The notes beneath the pieces were generated by a model. That model was given only the letters and a program-made list of their open reading frames with translations, searched no databases and was not told the DNA's origin. DNA of 64,000 bases from contig NZ_LQBP01000006.1 in NCBI RefSeq assembly GCF_001507545.1, positions 124,001-188,000 on the forward strand, read 5' to 3'. This DNA comes from Ruegeria profundi. GTDB taxonomy: Bacteria > Pseudomonadota > Alphaproteobacteria > Rhodobacterales > Rhodobacteraceae. The translations under genes were made by a program, and so were the position numbers. The number at the start of each line of letters is the position of its first letter. The first letter of the stretch is position 1. Below, one piece after another: positions 1 to 8,133 of this stretch.

Positions 1-2
1 CA

Positions 3-389
3 TCGGCCAATCACGCGATGGACGGGCTGACATGTTTTCCGTTTCCGGTGTTTGACCCTGAGAACATGACAGGATTTCAGCCAGATACGCGCGACACGAT
101 TGTCGGAAACGACGTTTGGATCGGATATGGTGCATTGATCCTGCCGGGCGCAAGGATCGGGAATGGCGCAATAATCGGTGCAGGCGCCGTTGTTCGGGGC
201 GACATTCCGCCATACGCTATGGTGACAGGCAATCCTGCAGAGGTTCGCCGCCTGCGCTTTGATGCCGACACCATACAAAGGTTGGAGGCCCTGCGCTGGT
301 GGGATTGGCCCGCAGACGTGATTGCACAAGCAGAGAGCGCGCTGCTGTCCGCCCGTATCGACGAGTTAGAAAGGCTTGCCCCCAAATAA
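3..389 (+). CDS. Hexapeptide-repeat O-acetyltransferase (Vat/CatB-like), 5' end cut off
   Basis: The reading frame is open at the window edge, so only the last 128 residues are seen. The visible start reads NHAMDGLTCFPF, which matches the signature before the left-handed beta helix of the xenobiotic/streptogramin acetyltransferase branch. It is followed by hexapeptide-like turns (IVGNDVWIG, ALILPGARIG, GAIIGAGAVVRGDIPPYAMVTGNPA) and a C-terminal helical region. Such enzymes are trimers that move acetyl from acetyl-CoA to a hydroxyl. The substrate cannot be told; many family members are not resistance enzymes. A terminator follows directly. Confidence 0.8.
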   Translation, partial: SANHAMDGLTCFPFPVFDPENMTGFQPDTRDTIVGNDVWIGYGALILPGARIGNGAIIGAGAVVRGDIPPYAMVTGNPAEVRRLRFDADTIQRLEALRWWDWPADVIAQAESALLSARIDELERLAPK

Positions 390-413
390 AAAGCGGCCGA
401 ATTGGCCGCTTTT
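390..413. terminator. Bidirectional intrinsic terminator between convergent genes
   Basis: A 9-bp perfect stem AAAGCGGCC / GGCCGCTTT with a GAATT loop sits between the acetyltransferase stop and the SulP stop. It has T-rich flanks on the plus side and A-rich flanks on the other, so it can serve both genes. Confidence 0.8.
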
Positions 414-417
414 TCGG

Positions 418-2052
418 TTAGTGCCCGCCCAGGATTCCGGTGCGAACAGAATAGTCCACGGCCAATTCATAGTCCGGGTCATCGTCACTATCGACCATCA
501 GATGCCCTGCCTTATTCAGCAGTTTATGGCAATCCCGGCTGAGGTGCCGCAACATGACGCGCTTGCCGGCCTCTTCGTATTTGGCAGCGACATTTTCGAT
601 GGCTTGCAAAGCGGACTGGTCCACGACCCGGCTTTCTGCAAAGTCCACGATCACGTTTTCGGGGTCATTGGGCACGTCGAACAGCTCAACAAACCCGTCG
701 GATGAGCCAAAAAAGAGCGGCCCCTGAATTTCGTAGACCTTTGCTCCCTTCTCGGTCTGGGAACTGCGCGTAATCGCGTGAATGCGCTTGGCATTGTTCC
801 ACGCATAAGCAAGCGCCGACACGATCACGCCAACGACCACGGCAACTGCGAGGTCTTCCATGACCGTCACCACGGTGACCAGCACAATGACGAACGCATC
901 CATCAACGGCACCTTGCGCATGATTTTGAACGAGTTCCACGCAAAGGTGCCGATCACAACCATGAACATTACCCCAACCAAGGCGGCCAGCGGTATCTGC
1001 TCAATCAGTGGCGACGCAAATAGGATAAAAATCAGCAGGAACAGCGCCGCTGCGATCCCGGCGATACGGGTGCGGCCACCGGATTTGACGTTGATCATCG
1101 ACTGACCGATCATGGCACATCCGCCCATGCCGCCGAAGAAACCGGTGGCAACATTGGCAACGCCCTGCGCTATACATTCCTGCGACGCTCCACCACGCTT
1201 TCCGGTGATTTCACCCACAAGGTTCAGGGTCAGCAGAGATTCAATCAGGCCAATCGCGGCCAGGATGACGGCGTAGGGCAGAATGATCTCGAAAGTTTCC
1301 CAGTTCAGCGGCACCATCGGAATGTGGAACGGCGGCAGCCCCCCCTCGATCGAGGCCAGATCGCCCACGCGCGGCACATCCAGACCAAAGCCGATCACCA
1401 GCGCAGCAACAACAAGAATCCCGGCCAAAGGGGCGGGAATGATACGGGTGAAGCGCGGCATGATCCAGATGACAGCCATGGTCAACGCCACCAGCCCCAG
1501 CATAGTGTAAAGCTGCATTCCGGACAGCCATTCGCCGCCCCCGACACCATGCCCGGTGTTTTCCATTGTTCCGGGGACTTTGAACTGGCCCATCTGCGCC
1601 AGAAAGATCACGATGGCCAACCCATTGACAAAGCCCAGCATCACCGGATGCGGTACCAGTCGGATAAAGCGCCCCCAGTGCATCGCCCCTGCGATCAACT
1701 GAAGGATACCCATTAGCACAACGGTTGCGAACAGGTATTCAACCCCGTGCTCTGCCACCAGCGCCACCATCACCACGGCCAAAGCTCCGGTCGCACCCGA
1801 AATCATACCTGGGCGGCCCCCGATCAGGGCGGTGATCAACCCGACCATGAAGGCCGCGTAAAGACCAACAAGCGGGTGCACCCCGGCAACAAAGGCGAAG
1901 GCCACCGCTTCGGGCACCAGAGCCAGCGCAACGGTCAGGCCCGACAGCAGCTCAATCCGCAGCCGCGACACGGTCAGCCCTTCGTCCGGCACCCAACGAA
2001 AGTCGGGTTTGGCAATACGGTTGGCAAAACTGGCCAGCATGGCTCGGGGCAT
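418..2052 (-). CDS. SulP-family inorganic anion transporter with STAS domain
   Basis: The 544-aa protein has about 10-12 hydrophobic segments over residues 30-410 typical of the SLC26/SulP fold. A soluble C-terminal STAS domain follows (about 425-530), including VIVDFAESRVVDQSALQAI. SulP proteins carry sulfate, bicarbonate or other anions across the inner membrane, and the STAS domain regulates transport or trafficking. There is no carbonic anhydrase or sulfate assimilation gene beside it, so the anion is not known. Translation may instead start at Met5. It is divergent from mtnP across a 205-bp gap. Confidence 0.88.
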   Translation of the reverse strand: MPRAMLASFANRIAKPDFRWVPDEGLTVSRLRIELLSGLTVALALVPEAVAFAFVAGVHPLVGLYAAFMVGLITALIGGRPGMISGATGALAVVMVALVAEHGVEYLFATVVLMGILQLIAGAMHWGRFIRLVPHPVMLGFVNGLAIVIFLAQMGQFKVPGTMENTGHGVGGGEWLSGMQLYTMLGLVALTMAVIWIMPRFTRIIPAPLAGILVVAALVIGFGLDVPRVGDLASIEGGLPPFHIPMVPLNWETFEIILPYAVILAAIGLIESLLTLNLVGEITGKRGGASQECIAQGVANVATGFFGGMGGCAMIGQSMINVKSGGRTRIAGIAAALFLLIFILFASPLIEQIPLAALVGVMFMVVIGTFAWNSFKIMRKVPLMDAFVIVLVTVVTVMEDLAVAVVVGVIVSALAYAWNNAKRIHAITRSSQTEKGAKVYEIQGPLFFGSSDGFVELFDVPNDPENVIVDFAESRVVDQSALQAIENVAAKYEEAGKRVMLRHLSRDCHKLLNKAGHLMVDSDDDPDYELAVDYSVRTGILGGH

Positions 2053-2257
2053 AGATCGGTCCTGTCGGTCTGTTGGGTGCGCGCGAAAGGGGTCTTTTAA
2101 CGGCCAAGACAGGCCTGCGATACCGCGTTTGGCGGGACCCTGCTATGCGTCAAATGCATACCGGGCGGACAATCAACACAAACCTTTGAACCCACTTGCC
2201 AAATCCCCTGCCGCCCCGCAGACAGGTCCAACAAGATTTTTCAAGCGGAGCATAACC

Positions 2258-3130
2258 ATGACGCAGACCAAGATCGCAATCATCGGTGGATCAGGCATTT
2301 ATGACATCGACGGGTTAGAGAATGCGGACTGGGTCACAGTGGAAACGCCTTGGGGTGATCCTTCGGATCAGATCCTGACTGGTACGCTGGACGGTGTGGA
2401 AATGGTGTTCCTGCCGCGCCATGGCCGTGGCCACGTGCATTCGCCGACCGAAATCCCCTATCGCGCCAATATCGACGCATTGAAACGCCTGGGGGCAACG
2501 GATGTGATTTCCGTGTCCGCCTGTGGATCGTTCCGCGAACAGATGGCGCCGGGCGATTTCGTGATCGTCGATCAGTTCATTGACCGGACATTTGCGCGCG
2601 AGAAAAGCTTTTTCGGCACCGGTTGCGTCGCGCATGTCAGCGTTGCACATCCGACCTGCCCGCGCCTGTCCGATGCGTGTGAAACAGCGGGCAAGGCCGC
2701 GGGGATCACAATCCATCGCGGTGGCACGTACCTGGCGATGGAAGGGCCGCAATTCTCATCGCTGGCGGAATCCAAAATGTACCGGGAACAATGGGGGTGC
2801 GACGTTATCGGTATGACCAACATGCCCGAAGCGAAACTGGCCCGCGAGGCCGAGCTTTGCTTTGCCTCAATCGCAATGGTCACAGACTATGACAGTTGGC
2901 ACCCGGACCATGGCGAGGTTGACGTGACCTCGATCATTGCAACCCTGACCGGCAACGCCGAAAAAGGCCGGGCGCTGGTCAAAGGTCTGCCCAAGCTTTT
3001 GGGGCAAGACCGCGCGCCCTGCCCCCATGGTTGCGACCGGGCACTTGAATACGCGATCCTCACAGCACCCGAAAAACGCGATCCTGCGTTGCTGGCCAAG
3101 CTTGACGCCGTCGCCGGGCGGGTTCTTTGA
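2258..3130 (+). CDS. mtnP: S-methyl-5'-thioadenosine phosphorylase
   Basis: The enzyme splits methylthioadenosine with phosphate into adenine and 5-methylthioribose-1-phosphate, removing the by-product of polyamine and acyl-homoserine-lactone synthesis. The 290-aa protein shows the PNP/MTAP family phosphate site IIGGSGIYD at residues 8-16, the FLPRHGRGH motif near 54, SACGSFRE, EGPQFSS and GMTNMPEAKLAREAE in the expected order. I chose ATG 2258 because the purine-rich AAGCGGAG lies 7 nt upstream; the open frame runs on but the family starts here. apt follows two genes later, so the adenine released can be rebuilt into AMP. Confidence 0.93.
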   Translation: MTQTKIAIIGGSGIYDIDGLENADWVTVETPWGDPSDQILTGTLDGVEMVFLPRHGRGHVHSPTEIPYRANIDALKRLGATDVISVSACGSFREQMAPGDFVIVDQFIDRTFAREKSFFGTGCVAHVSVAHPTCPRLSDACETAGKAAGITIHRGGTYLAMEGPQFSSLAESKMYREQWGCDVIGMTNMPEAKLAREAELCFASIAMVTDYDSWHPDHGEVDVTSIIATLTGNAEKGRALVKGLPKLLGQDRAPCPHGCDRALEYAILTAPEKRDPALLAKLDAVAGRVL

Positions 3131-3196
3131 CGCGGTTATTGATCCAGAAATCCCTGCACGTCTCCATGTGTGCAACTGAACCGTGCTAACTGACTT

Positions 3197-3227
3197 TTCC
3201 GCCGCACCACGTAGTAATGCGGCGGAA
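3197..3227. repeat. 10-bp perfect inverted repeat downstream of mtnP
   Basis: TTCCGCCGCA and TGCGGCGGAA flank an 11-nt loop in the 267-bp gap between mtnP and the LysE gene. No T-tract follows, so it is either a Rho-type stop structure or a remnant. I find nothing else that I can support in this gap. Confidence 0.5.
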
Positions 3228-3397
3228 CTGTCTGATCGAGTGGGATGTGAAACAACGCCCTGAGACGTGCAATATCTGGGCAACGGCCAAAGCCGCGCTC
3301 TGGAGTTCCCGCATCTGAACAGCCCAGTCCGTAAGAATTGCTTGACCTGCGCGCACAGCCGGGGCTTGGTAAGCGCCTGAGCTATACAGGAAATCAT

Positions 3398-4027
3398 ATG
3401 TCCCTTGACCTCTGGCTGGCCTTTATGGCCGCATCCACCGCCTTGTTGCTGATACCGGGACCGACCGTTCTGCTGGTGCTCAGTTATGCCTTGTCCAAGG
3501 GGCGCAGTGTTGCGGTGGCGTCGGCTACGGGGGTCGCGCTGGGGGATCTTGTGGCCATGACCGCCTCGTTGCTGGGATTGGGAGCATTGGTTCTGGCATC
3601 GGCCACCCTGTTTTCGGTGCTGAAATGGGTGGGCGCGGCCTATTTGGTATGGCTTGGCGTCAAACTGCTGCGCAGCGCACCCTCAAGCGGTTTACAGACA
3701 CTAGAGACAGGGCAGGATGTGACCGCACAAAGTGTATTTGGACATGCTGCAGCCGTGACTGCGCTGAACCCCAAATCCATCGCGTTCTTCATCGCATTCG
3801 TACCGCAATTTCTGCGCCCTGCAGAACCTCTGGGTCCGCAATTCGCCATCCTGATCGCGTCTTTTGTTGCTCTGGCATGGTTGAATGCGCTGGCTTACGC
3901 TTTGCTCGCTGACAGGCTGCGCAAAATGATCGGGCGCCCCGGCGTCATTTCCGCCCTCACCCGGTTCGGAGGGCTGACCTTGATTGGAATGGGTATAGCC
4001 ACCGCAGTTTTGCGACGCCCGGCGTAA
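3398..4027 (+). CDS. LysE/RhtB-family exporter
   Basis: The 209-aa integral membrane protein has about six hydrophobic segments. It carries the family's N-terminal signature LLLIPGPTVLLVLSYALSKG at residues 18-37 and the mid-protein TALNPKSIAFFIAFVPQF segment. These proteins export amino acids or related small molecules, such as homoserine, threonine or homoserine lactones. The start ATG 3398 has a weak CAGG eight bases upstream and gives the usual family length. It ends only 4 bp from the stop of the small convergent gene on the other strand. The substrate is unknown. Confidence 0.88.
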   Translation: MSLDLWLAFMAASTALLLIPGPTVLLVLSYALSKGRSVAVASATGVALGDLVAMTASLLGLGALVLASATLFSVLKWVGAAYLVWLGVKLLRSAPSSGLQTLETGQDVTAQSVFGHAAAVTALNPKSIAFFIAFVPQFLRPAEPLGPQFAILIASFVALAWLNALAYALLADRLRKMIGRPGVISALTRFGGLTLIGMGIATAVLRRPA

Positions 4028-4031
4028 GGTC

Positions 4032-4205
4032 TTATTCCTCGGCGTTTTCCTTCATGAAGCTGCGGATAAACCGCCGGATTTCCCGCGCGGCCGACGTGTC
4101 CAGCTCTTTGCACAGTTCAACAAACGCGTCGCGCTCATCCTTGTCCAGACGCAAGACCAACTGACTGTTTTTCTTGGTAGACCCCTTGCCGTCTTTCTTT
4201 CCCAC
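4032..4205 (-). CDS. 57-aa basic ribbon-helix-helix-like protein
   Basis: A GTG-started frame with GGGGAAAAGG just upstream encodes a Lys-rich N-terminus (GKKDGKGSTKK), a short beta-strand-like stretch SQLVLRLDKDERDAFVELC, then two amphipathic helices ending FIRSFMKENAEE. One strand followed by two helices is the plan of ribbon-helix-helix DNA-binding proteins such as antitoxin and Arc-type repressors. I do not recognise the exact family. A perfect TGTATATACA palindrome lies 44 bp upstream of its start. No toxin gene follows, since the next gene downstream is the convergent LysE exporter. Confidence 0.65.
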   Translation of the reverse strand: MGKKDGKGSTKKNSQLVLRLDKDERDAFVELCKELDTSAAREIRRFIRSFMKENAEE

Positions 4206-4248
4206 GTGCCTTTTCCCCGCCGAACACTTGAATCAAATGCCGATGCAA

Positions 4249-4258
4249 TGTATATACA
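4249..4258. promoter_or_regulatory. Palindromic candidate operator TGTATATACA
   Basis: A perfect 10-bp AT-rich palindrome lies upstream of the 57-aa ribbon-helix-helix-like gene and of the divergent 44-aa frame. Its size and position fit autoregulation by a small dimeric repressor. That link is inference. Confidence 0.35.
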
Positions 4259-4312
4259 CAGCATAGAAGTTGTAGATATCGAGCAACTAACAACAAAAAT
4301 AGGATTATGGCA

Positions 4313-4447
4313 ATGAACCTTCATGCTGCTCAGGCATTTCTTTTGCGAGATCAACGCAATTGGCGTAAACCGCATCTTTCGTGGCTTCCCGCCGCGCTGT
4401 ATCGCTATCACGGATTGCCAAAGGCTTCTCCGCAACGCCGCAAGTAA
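4313..4447 (+). CDS. Possible 44-aa small protein
   Basis: ATG 4313 is preceded by AGGA at 8-nt spacing and opens a short frame, MNLHAAQAFLLRDQRNWRKP and onward to a basic SPQRRK end. It is rich in Arg, Trp and His, with no signal peptide and no recognised family. The good ribosome binding site and its divergent position to the DNA-binding-like gene are the only support; it may be chance. Confidence 0.3.
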   Translation: MNLHAAQAFLLRDQRNWRKPHLSWLPAALYRYHGLPKASPQRRK

Positions 4448-4527
4448 AGCGGCACGAAACTCTGCTTGCATGACCGACCCCGATAGGCCAAACACGCCCG
4501 CGTGTTTTGACGTCAAAGGGGTTGGCC

Positions 4528-5067
4528 ATGTCCAGAAGCAAGTCGGTCAAGGATTACATCCGTACCATCGTCGATTTCCCGCACGAAGGGATCATGTTCC
4601 GGGATGTCACAACCCTGTTCGCCGACCCGCGCGGATTTCGCATGGCGATTGACCAGATGCTACACCCCTACGCTGGTGAGCAGATAGACAAAGTTGTCGG
4701 CCTTGAGGCGCGCGGCTTCATTCTGGGCGGGGCCATTGCGCACCAGTTGAGCGTCGGCTTCGTTCCAATCCGCAAAAAGGGCAAGCTGCCGGGAACCACG
4801 ATCAGTCAAGACTATAAGCTGGAATATGGCGAGGCCATTGTTGAAATCCACGATGACGCCATTCAGCCAGGCGAGAAGATCCTTGTTGTCGACGATTTAT
4901 TGGCGACAGGGGGCACCGCGGCAGCCGGTATCAAGCTGATCGAAAGACTGGGTGGTGAGATCGTATCCTGCGCGTTCATCATAGACCTGCCAGAGCTGGG
5001 GGGGCGCAAAGTGCTGGAAGCAATGGGTATGGACGTGCATATCCTGTGTGAATTCGAAGGGCTTTGA
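4528..5067 (+). CDS. apt: Adenine phosphoribosyltransferase
   Basis: The enzyme converts adenine and PRPP to AMP in purine salvage. The 179-aa protein has the PRPP-binding loop [17 protein letters not shown] (about residues 119-135), the N-terminal [14 protein letters not shown] motif and EARGFILG, all hallmarks of bacterial Apt. ATG 4528 is preceded by AAAGGGG at 6-nt spacing and matches the family start. With mtnP 1.4 kb upstream it completes a route from methylthioadenosine through adenine to AMP. Confidence 0.95.
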   Translation: MSRSKSVKDYIRTIVDFPHEGIMFRDVTTLFADPRGFRMAIDQMLHPYAGEQIDKVVGLEARGFILGGAIAHQLSVGFVPIRKKGKLPGTTISQDYKLEYGEAIVEIHDDAIQPGEKILVVDDLLATGGTAAAGIKLIERLGGEIVSCAFIIDLPELGGRKVLEAMGMDVHILCEFEGL

Positions 5068-5104
5068 CGGCCAAATATTCACAAAAACGTGATTGGAAAC
5101 TCAA

Positions 5105-5127
5105 AGCCGCGCAGGCTTAGCGCGGCT
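5105..5127. repeat. Hairpin after apt, terminator-like without T-tract
   Basis: AGCCGCGC and GCGCGGCT form an 8-bp stem around a 7-nt loop, about 40 bp after the apt stop. The following bases CAAGGTTTC are not a good U-tract, so factor-independent termination is uncertain. Confidence 0.45.
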
Positions 5128-5164
5128 CAAGGTTTCGTCAATATCCAAATATCCGAATATTCAG

Positions 5165-5194
5165 TGATCTTGTTTCAACATCGGAACGTAGAAG
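5165..5194 (+). promoter_or_regulatory. Candidate RpoE/ChrR-type sigma-E promoter for the fasciclin gene
   Basis: TGATCT at 5165-5170 and TAGAAG at 5189-5194 are separated by exactly 18 bp. This is close to the TGATCC-N18-TAAGA form I recall for the singlet-oxygen sigma factor of Rhodobacter. It lies 44 bp before the ATG. An AATAT-N4-ATATT palindrome at 5148-5161 sits directly upstream. Confidence 0.4.
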
Positions 5195-5237
5195 GTTCGA
5201 TGCCACTTATGGCATTCCAAAAAGGGAACCTGTTATC

Positions 5238-5717
5238 ATGTTTCGCAAACTCGCAATTGCCGGCGTGGCCGGCGCACTGATCGCAACTACCGCATTCGCA
5301 GGTGGTAAGAAAGACATCGTTGATACCGCTGTTGGCGCGGGCAGCTTTGAAACCCTGGTCGCCGCTGTTCAAGCTGCCGAGCTGGTTGACACGCTGAAAG
5401 GCGAAGGCCCGTTCACCGTTTTCGCTCCGACCGACGAAGCCTTTGCAGCGCTGCCTGAAGGCACAGTCGAATCGCTGTTGATGCCCGAAAACAAAGACCA
5501 GCTGATCGCTGTTCTGACCTACCACGTCGTGCCGGGCAAAGTCATGTCCACCGACCTGTCCGATGACATGACCGCCGCTACCGTCCAGGGTGGCAATGTC
5601 ACGATTGATCTGGATAACGGTGTGATGGTCAACGATGCGTCGGTCGTACAGGCCGATATCGAGACCTCGAACGGCGTGATCCACGTGATCGACAAGGTAA
5701 TCTTGCCAGAGTCGTAA
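5238..5717 (+). CDS. Secreted fasciclin-domain protein
   Basis: The 159-aa product begins with a signal peptide ([21 protein letters not shown], residues 1-21). One FAS1 domain follows with its conserved boxes [15 protein letters not shown] (near 55) and [15 protein letters not shown] (near 93), ending with [16 protein letters not shown]1 domains are adhesion or surface modules; in bacteria the exact role is mostly unknown. AAAGGGAACC gives a ribosome site. The gene stands alone. Related fasciclin genes in Rhodobacter have been linked to the sigma-E response, by memory rather than by a search, which fits the promoter-like element just upstream. Confidence 0.9.
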   Translation: MFRKLAIAGVAGALIATTAFAGGKKDIVDTAVGAGSFETLVAAVQAAELVDTLKGEGPFTVFAPTDEAFAALPEGTVESLLMPENKDQLIAVLTYHVVPGKVMSTDLSDDMTAATVQGGNVTIDLDNGVMVNDASVVQADIETSNGVIHVIDKVILPES

Positions 5718-5725
5718 AATCTTTG

Positions 5726-5753
5726 GCGCGGCTCGTGCTTTGCCGGGCCGCGC
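5726..5753. terminator. Hairpin between convergent fasciclin and FAD-oxidase genes
   Basis: GCGCGGC and GCCGCGC form a 7-bp GC stem with a 14-nt loop in the 36-bp convergent gap. There is a short T stretch only before it on the plus strand, so termination is probable but not strong. Confidence 0.45.
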
Positions 5754-7169
5754 TTAAGACCTCAAAACCGCGCCCGGATTCATTATCCCCAACGGATCCA
5801 GCGCGGTTTTGATGGCGCGCATCGCGGACATTCTTGCCGGATCGCCATATCTCTCAAGGTCGTCAGCTTTCAAACGGCCGACACCATGCTCTGCGCTGAC
5901 TGACCCCCCAAACGCATTAACCAGATCGTGCACGCTGCGCTTGACCACCTGTCTTTGGCTATCGAATTCTGACCGTTCATGGCCCTTGGGCGGGAAAACA
6001 TTGTAGTGCAGATTGCCATCGCCAACATGCCCAAAACAATTGACCCGGAACGGGCCCAACGCGGCCACCATCTCATTCGCACGTTCGATGAACTTAGGTA
6101 TCAACGAAATCGGCACTGAGATATCATGGCTGGAGACTGATCCGATCAATCGGTTTGCCTCAGGGATGCGTTCACGAATGGCCCACAGATCAGCACGTTG
6201 AGCCTCACTCTGCGCAATGACCGCATCGCCAACAAGTTCTGCTTTCTCTGCCGCAACATAGAGTTTTTCCAACGCGTCCATGGGCGCCTGCCCCGCAAAC
6301 AACCCCAGTTCGATCAATACGCACCACTCGGGCTGCGTGGCGAAAGGTTGGCGTACATCCGGCAGCGCCTCGGTCAGGAATTGCAATCCCTGCCTGTGGA
6401 TCAATTCAAACGTGCTGACAGCATCGCCAAGTTGTTCATGCGCCAACGCAAGCAGCGCGATTGCCGCTTCGGGTGAGCGGACCTGTATCATCGCTGTCCC
6501 CACATTTTCGGGCCGTGGAAACAGCTTGAGAGAGGCCGCCGTGATGATGCCAAGCGTGCCTTCTGCGCCGATCAAAAGGTTGCGCAGGTCATAGCCGGTG
6601 TTGTCCTTGCGCAATCGGCTCAGCCCATGCCAAATCTCGCCACTCGGCAGCACTGCTTCCAACCCCAGGCAAAGATCGCGTGCGTTACCATAGCGCAGCA
6701 CATTCACCCCGCCGGCATTGGTCGCCAGGTTCCCGCCAATCCGGCATGAGCCTTGCGCAGCCAGCGCCAGAGGGAACAATCGGTTGACCTGTTCTGCTGC
6801 GGCCTGCACATCGGCCAGAATAGCACCGGCTTCGACGATCAGTATGTTCTCAGACGGGTAGACTGCGCGGATCGCTGTCATACGCTCCAGCGATATAACC
6901 ACAGGTGCAGGGCCTTCTGACATGACCTGCCCGCCAACAAGGCCAGTTCCACCACCATAAGGCACCACCGCAACCTGCTTGCGTGACGCCAATCGGACCA
7001 GCGCGGCCACTTCGTCGACCGTTCGCGGCAAAGCCAAAACGGCCGCTTGACCGGAAAAACGGCGGCGCGGCTCTTCCAGATAACGTTCAGTCACGGGGCG
7101 TAGAATGTCGTCGCCCAACTCGGCTCGGATCAGCCGGGCAAAGCTCTCATCAGCGGGATTCAGTGTCAT
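5754..7169 (-). CDS. FAD-linked oxidase (D-lactate dehydrogenase/glycolate oxidase GlcD-like)
   Basis: The 471-aa protein is a two-domain FAD enzyme of the vanillyl-alcohol-oxidase family. The FAD-binding part (about residues 30-220) carries VVPYGGGTGLVGG. The C-terminal FAD-oxidase domain (about 225-470) carries NCFGHVGDGNLHYNV and SAEHGVGRLK, as in D-lactate dehydrogenase and D-2-hydroxyglutarate dehydrogenase. It oxidises a 2-hydroxyacid and passes electrons to a carrier. glcE and glcF partners are absent here, so a single-subunit D-2-hydroxyacid dehydrogenase is more likely than glycolate oxidase. Confidence 0.85.
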   Translation of the reverse strand: MTLNPADESFARLIRAELGDDILRPVTERYLEEPRRRFSGQAAVLALPRTVDEVAALVRLASRKQVAVVPYGGGTGLVGGQVMSEGPAPVVISLERMTAIRAVYPSENILIVEAGAILADVQAAAEQVNRLFPLALAAQGSCRIGGNLATNAGGVNVLRYGNARDLCLGLEAVLPSGEIWHGLSRLRKDNTGYDLRNLLIGAEGTLGIITAASLKLFPRPENVGTAMIQVRSPEAAIALLALAHEQLGDAVSTFELIHRQGLQFLTEALPDVRQPFATQPEWCVLIELGLFAGQAPMDALEKLYVAAEKAELVGDAVIAQSEAQRADLWAIRERIPEANRLIGSVSSHDISVPISLIPKFIERANEMVAALGPFRVNCFGHVGDGNLHYNVFPPKGHERSEFDSQRQVVKRSVHDLVNAFGGSVSAEHGVGRLKADDLERYGDPARMSAMRAIKTALDPLGIMNPGAVLRS

Positions 7170-7207
7170 GACCTTTCCTTGCCCAAGTCGGATCGCCCCG
7201 GCAAGCC

Positions 7208-8026
7208 CTATTCCAGGTCAATCAGATAGCCCGGCTCTAGAACAACTACCGTAGGCCGGTCCGGAAGCGTGCGCAGAGAGACGATGATCTCTGAGCCTCC
7301 GCTGCGTTCGACGGGGAAGTCATTTCGGATATCAACCAGAAACCGGTCGAGCGAAAACTGCGAGAACCAATGCATCGGGATGATGACAGAGCTTTTCAGC
7401 CGCTTGAGCACCGAGATCATGTCTGGCAGGGGCATGGTTGTCCCCCCGTCCACCGCCGCCATTACAACGTCCAAGCGGCCAAGGGCTGCGAATTGTTCAT
7501 CGGTCGGAACATGGTGCAGATGCCCCAAATGACCAATGCACATTCCCTCAATCTCGAACACAAAGATCGAATTTCCGCGCTCTTCCACCCCGCCATAGGG
7601 CGACCGGATATCGGTTGAGACATTGCGAACCAGCATTTCACCCAAATCAAGGTGATGCTCGATCCCCTGACCGAACTCACCCCAGCCCGGCAAAACATGT
7701 GGAATGGCCGGATCGGGATTGGCGGTCCAATGGGTGCTGTGGGCATGGTTCATCGTGACCACATCCGGGATCATGTCAGCGCTGCCGATAAAGCCGGTAA
7801 AATCGGTGACCGCGTTCAGCCCACCCTGCGTCTGGATCAGAAACGAGGCATGGGCAATGTAGCTGATCCGGACTGAGAAATCCGGGATCGGATCGGTCCA
7901 CGCGGCCTTGTGGATATACTCTATGCCGGGCGCGGCATCGGCGATGGCGATACAATGGCTTGGCCGCCGCTCCTGTGCTGCGGCACCGCCCGAAATCACC
8001 AAAAGTACCGCTAGAAACCAACGCAT
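7208..8026 (-). CDS. Exported metallo-beta-lactamase-fold hydrolase
   Basis: A signal peptide (MRWFLAVLLVISGGAAAQ) precedes a domain of the MBL-fold L-ascorbate lactonase/UlaG-like type. Visible metal-ligand candidates are NHAHSTHW near residue 95 and the later IGHLGHLHH and IPMHWFSQF segments. Length is 272 aa. The protein should act in the periplasm on an ester, lactone or phosphodiester-like substrate that cannot be named from sequence. It lies between the FAD oxidase and the GNAT gene with gaps on both sides. Confidence 0.75.
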   Translation of the reverse strand: MRWFLAVLLVISGGAAAQERRPSHCIAIADAAPGIEYIHKAAWTDPIPDFSVRISYIAHASFLIQTQGGLNAVTDFTGFIGSADMIPDVVTMNHAHSTHWTANPDPAIPHVLPGWGEFGQGIEHHLDLGEMLVRNVSTDIRSPYGGVEERGNSIFVFEIEGMCIGHLGHLHHVPTDEQFAALGRLDVVMAAVDGGTTMPLPDMISVLKRLKSSVIIPMHWFSQFSLDRFLVDIRNDFPVERSGGSEIIVSLRTLPDRPTVVVLEPGYLIDLE

Positions 8027-8133
8027 GACAGGAGTGTAGCGCAGAACATCACTAAGTCATGTGTATTGTTCAGACGAAAGCGCACCTTGCGCCCAAAAGA
8101 GTTCAGCATCGCGGAAAGATCCGCTATACCGGC

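Larger units (their letters stand above)
4206..4527. other. 322-bp gap holding an operator-like palindrome and one possible small ORF
   Basis: This AT-rich stretch separates the divergent 57-aa protein and apt. It holds TGTATATACA (4249-4258) and a possible 44-codon ORF (4313-4447). The last 60 bp before apt show no clear promoter. Longer minus-strand frames here are low-complexity and lack family resemblance. Confidence 0.6.

Noticed and set aside
18-389. Antibiotic resistance acetyltransferase
   Set aside because: The fold matches Vat/CatB relatives, but most chromosomal members act on sugars or unknown acceptors and the 5' part is missing.
2867-3397. Minus-strand frame covering the mtnP 3' end and the following gap
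   Set aside because: Translation looks random and most of it is antisense to mtnP; no similarity that I can see.
4032-4258. Toxin-antitoxin pair
   Set aside because: The small protein looks like an antitoxin fold, but no toxin-sized gene follows it; the neighbour is a convergent exporter.
4052-4516. Minus-strand frame of about 150 codons upstream of apt
   Set aside because: It overlaps the better supported 57-aa gene in another frame, and its translation is rich in Arg/Trp/Ser without structure.
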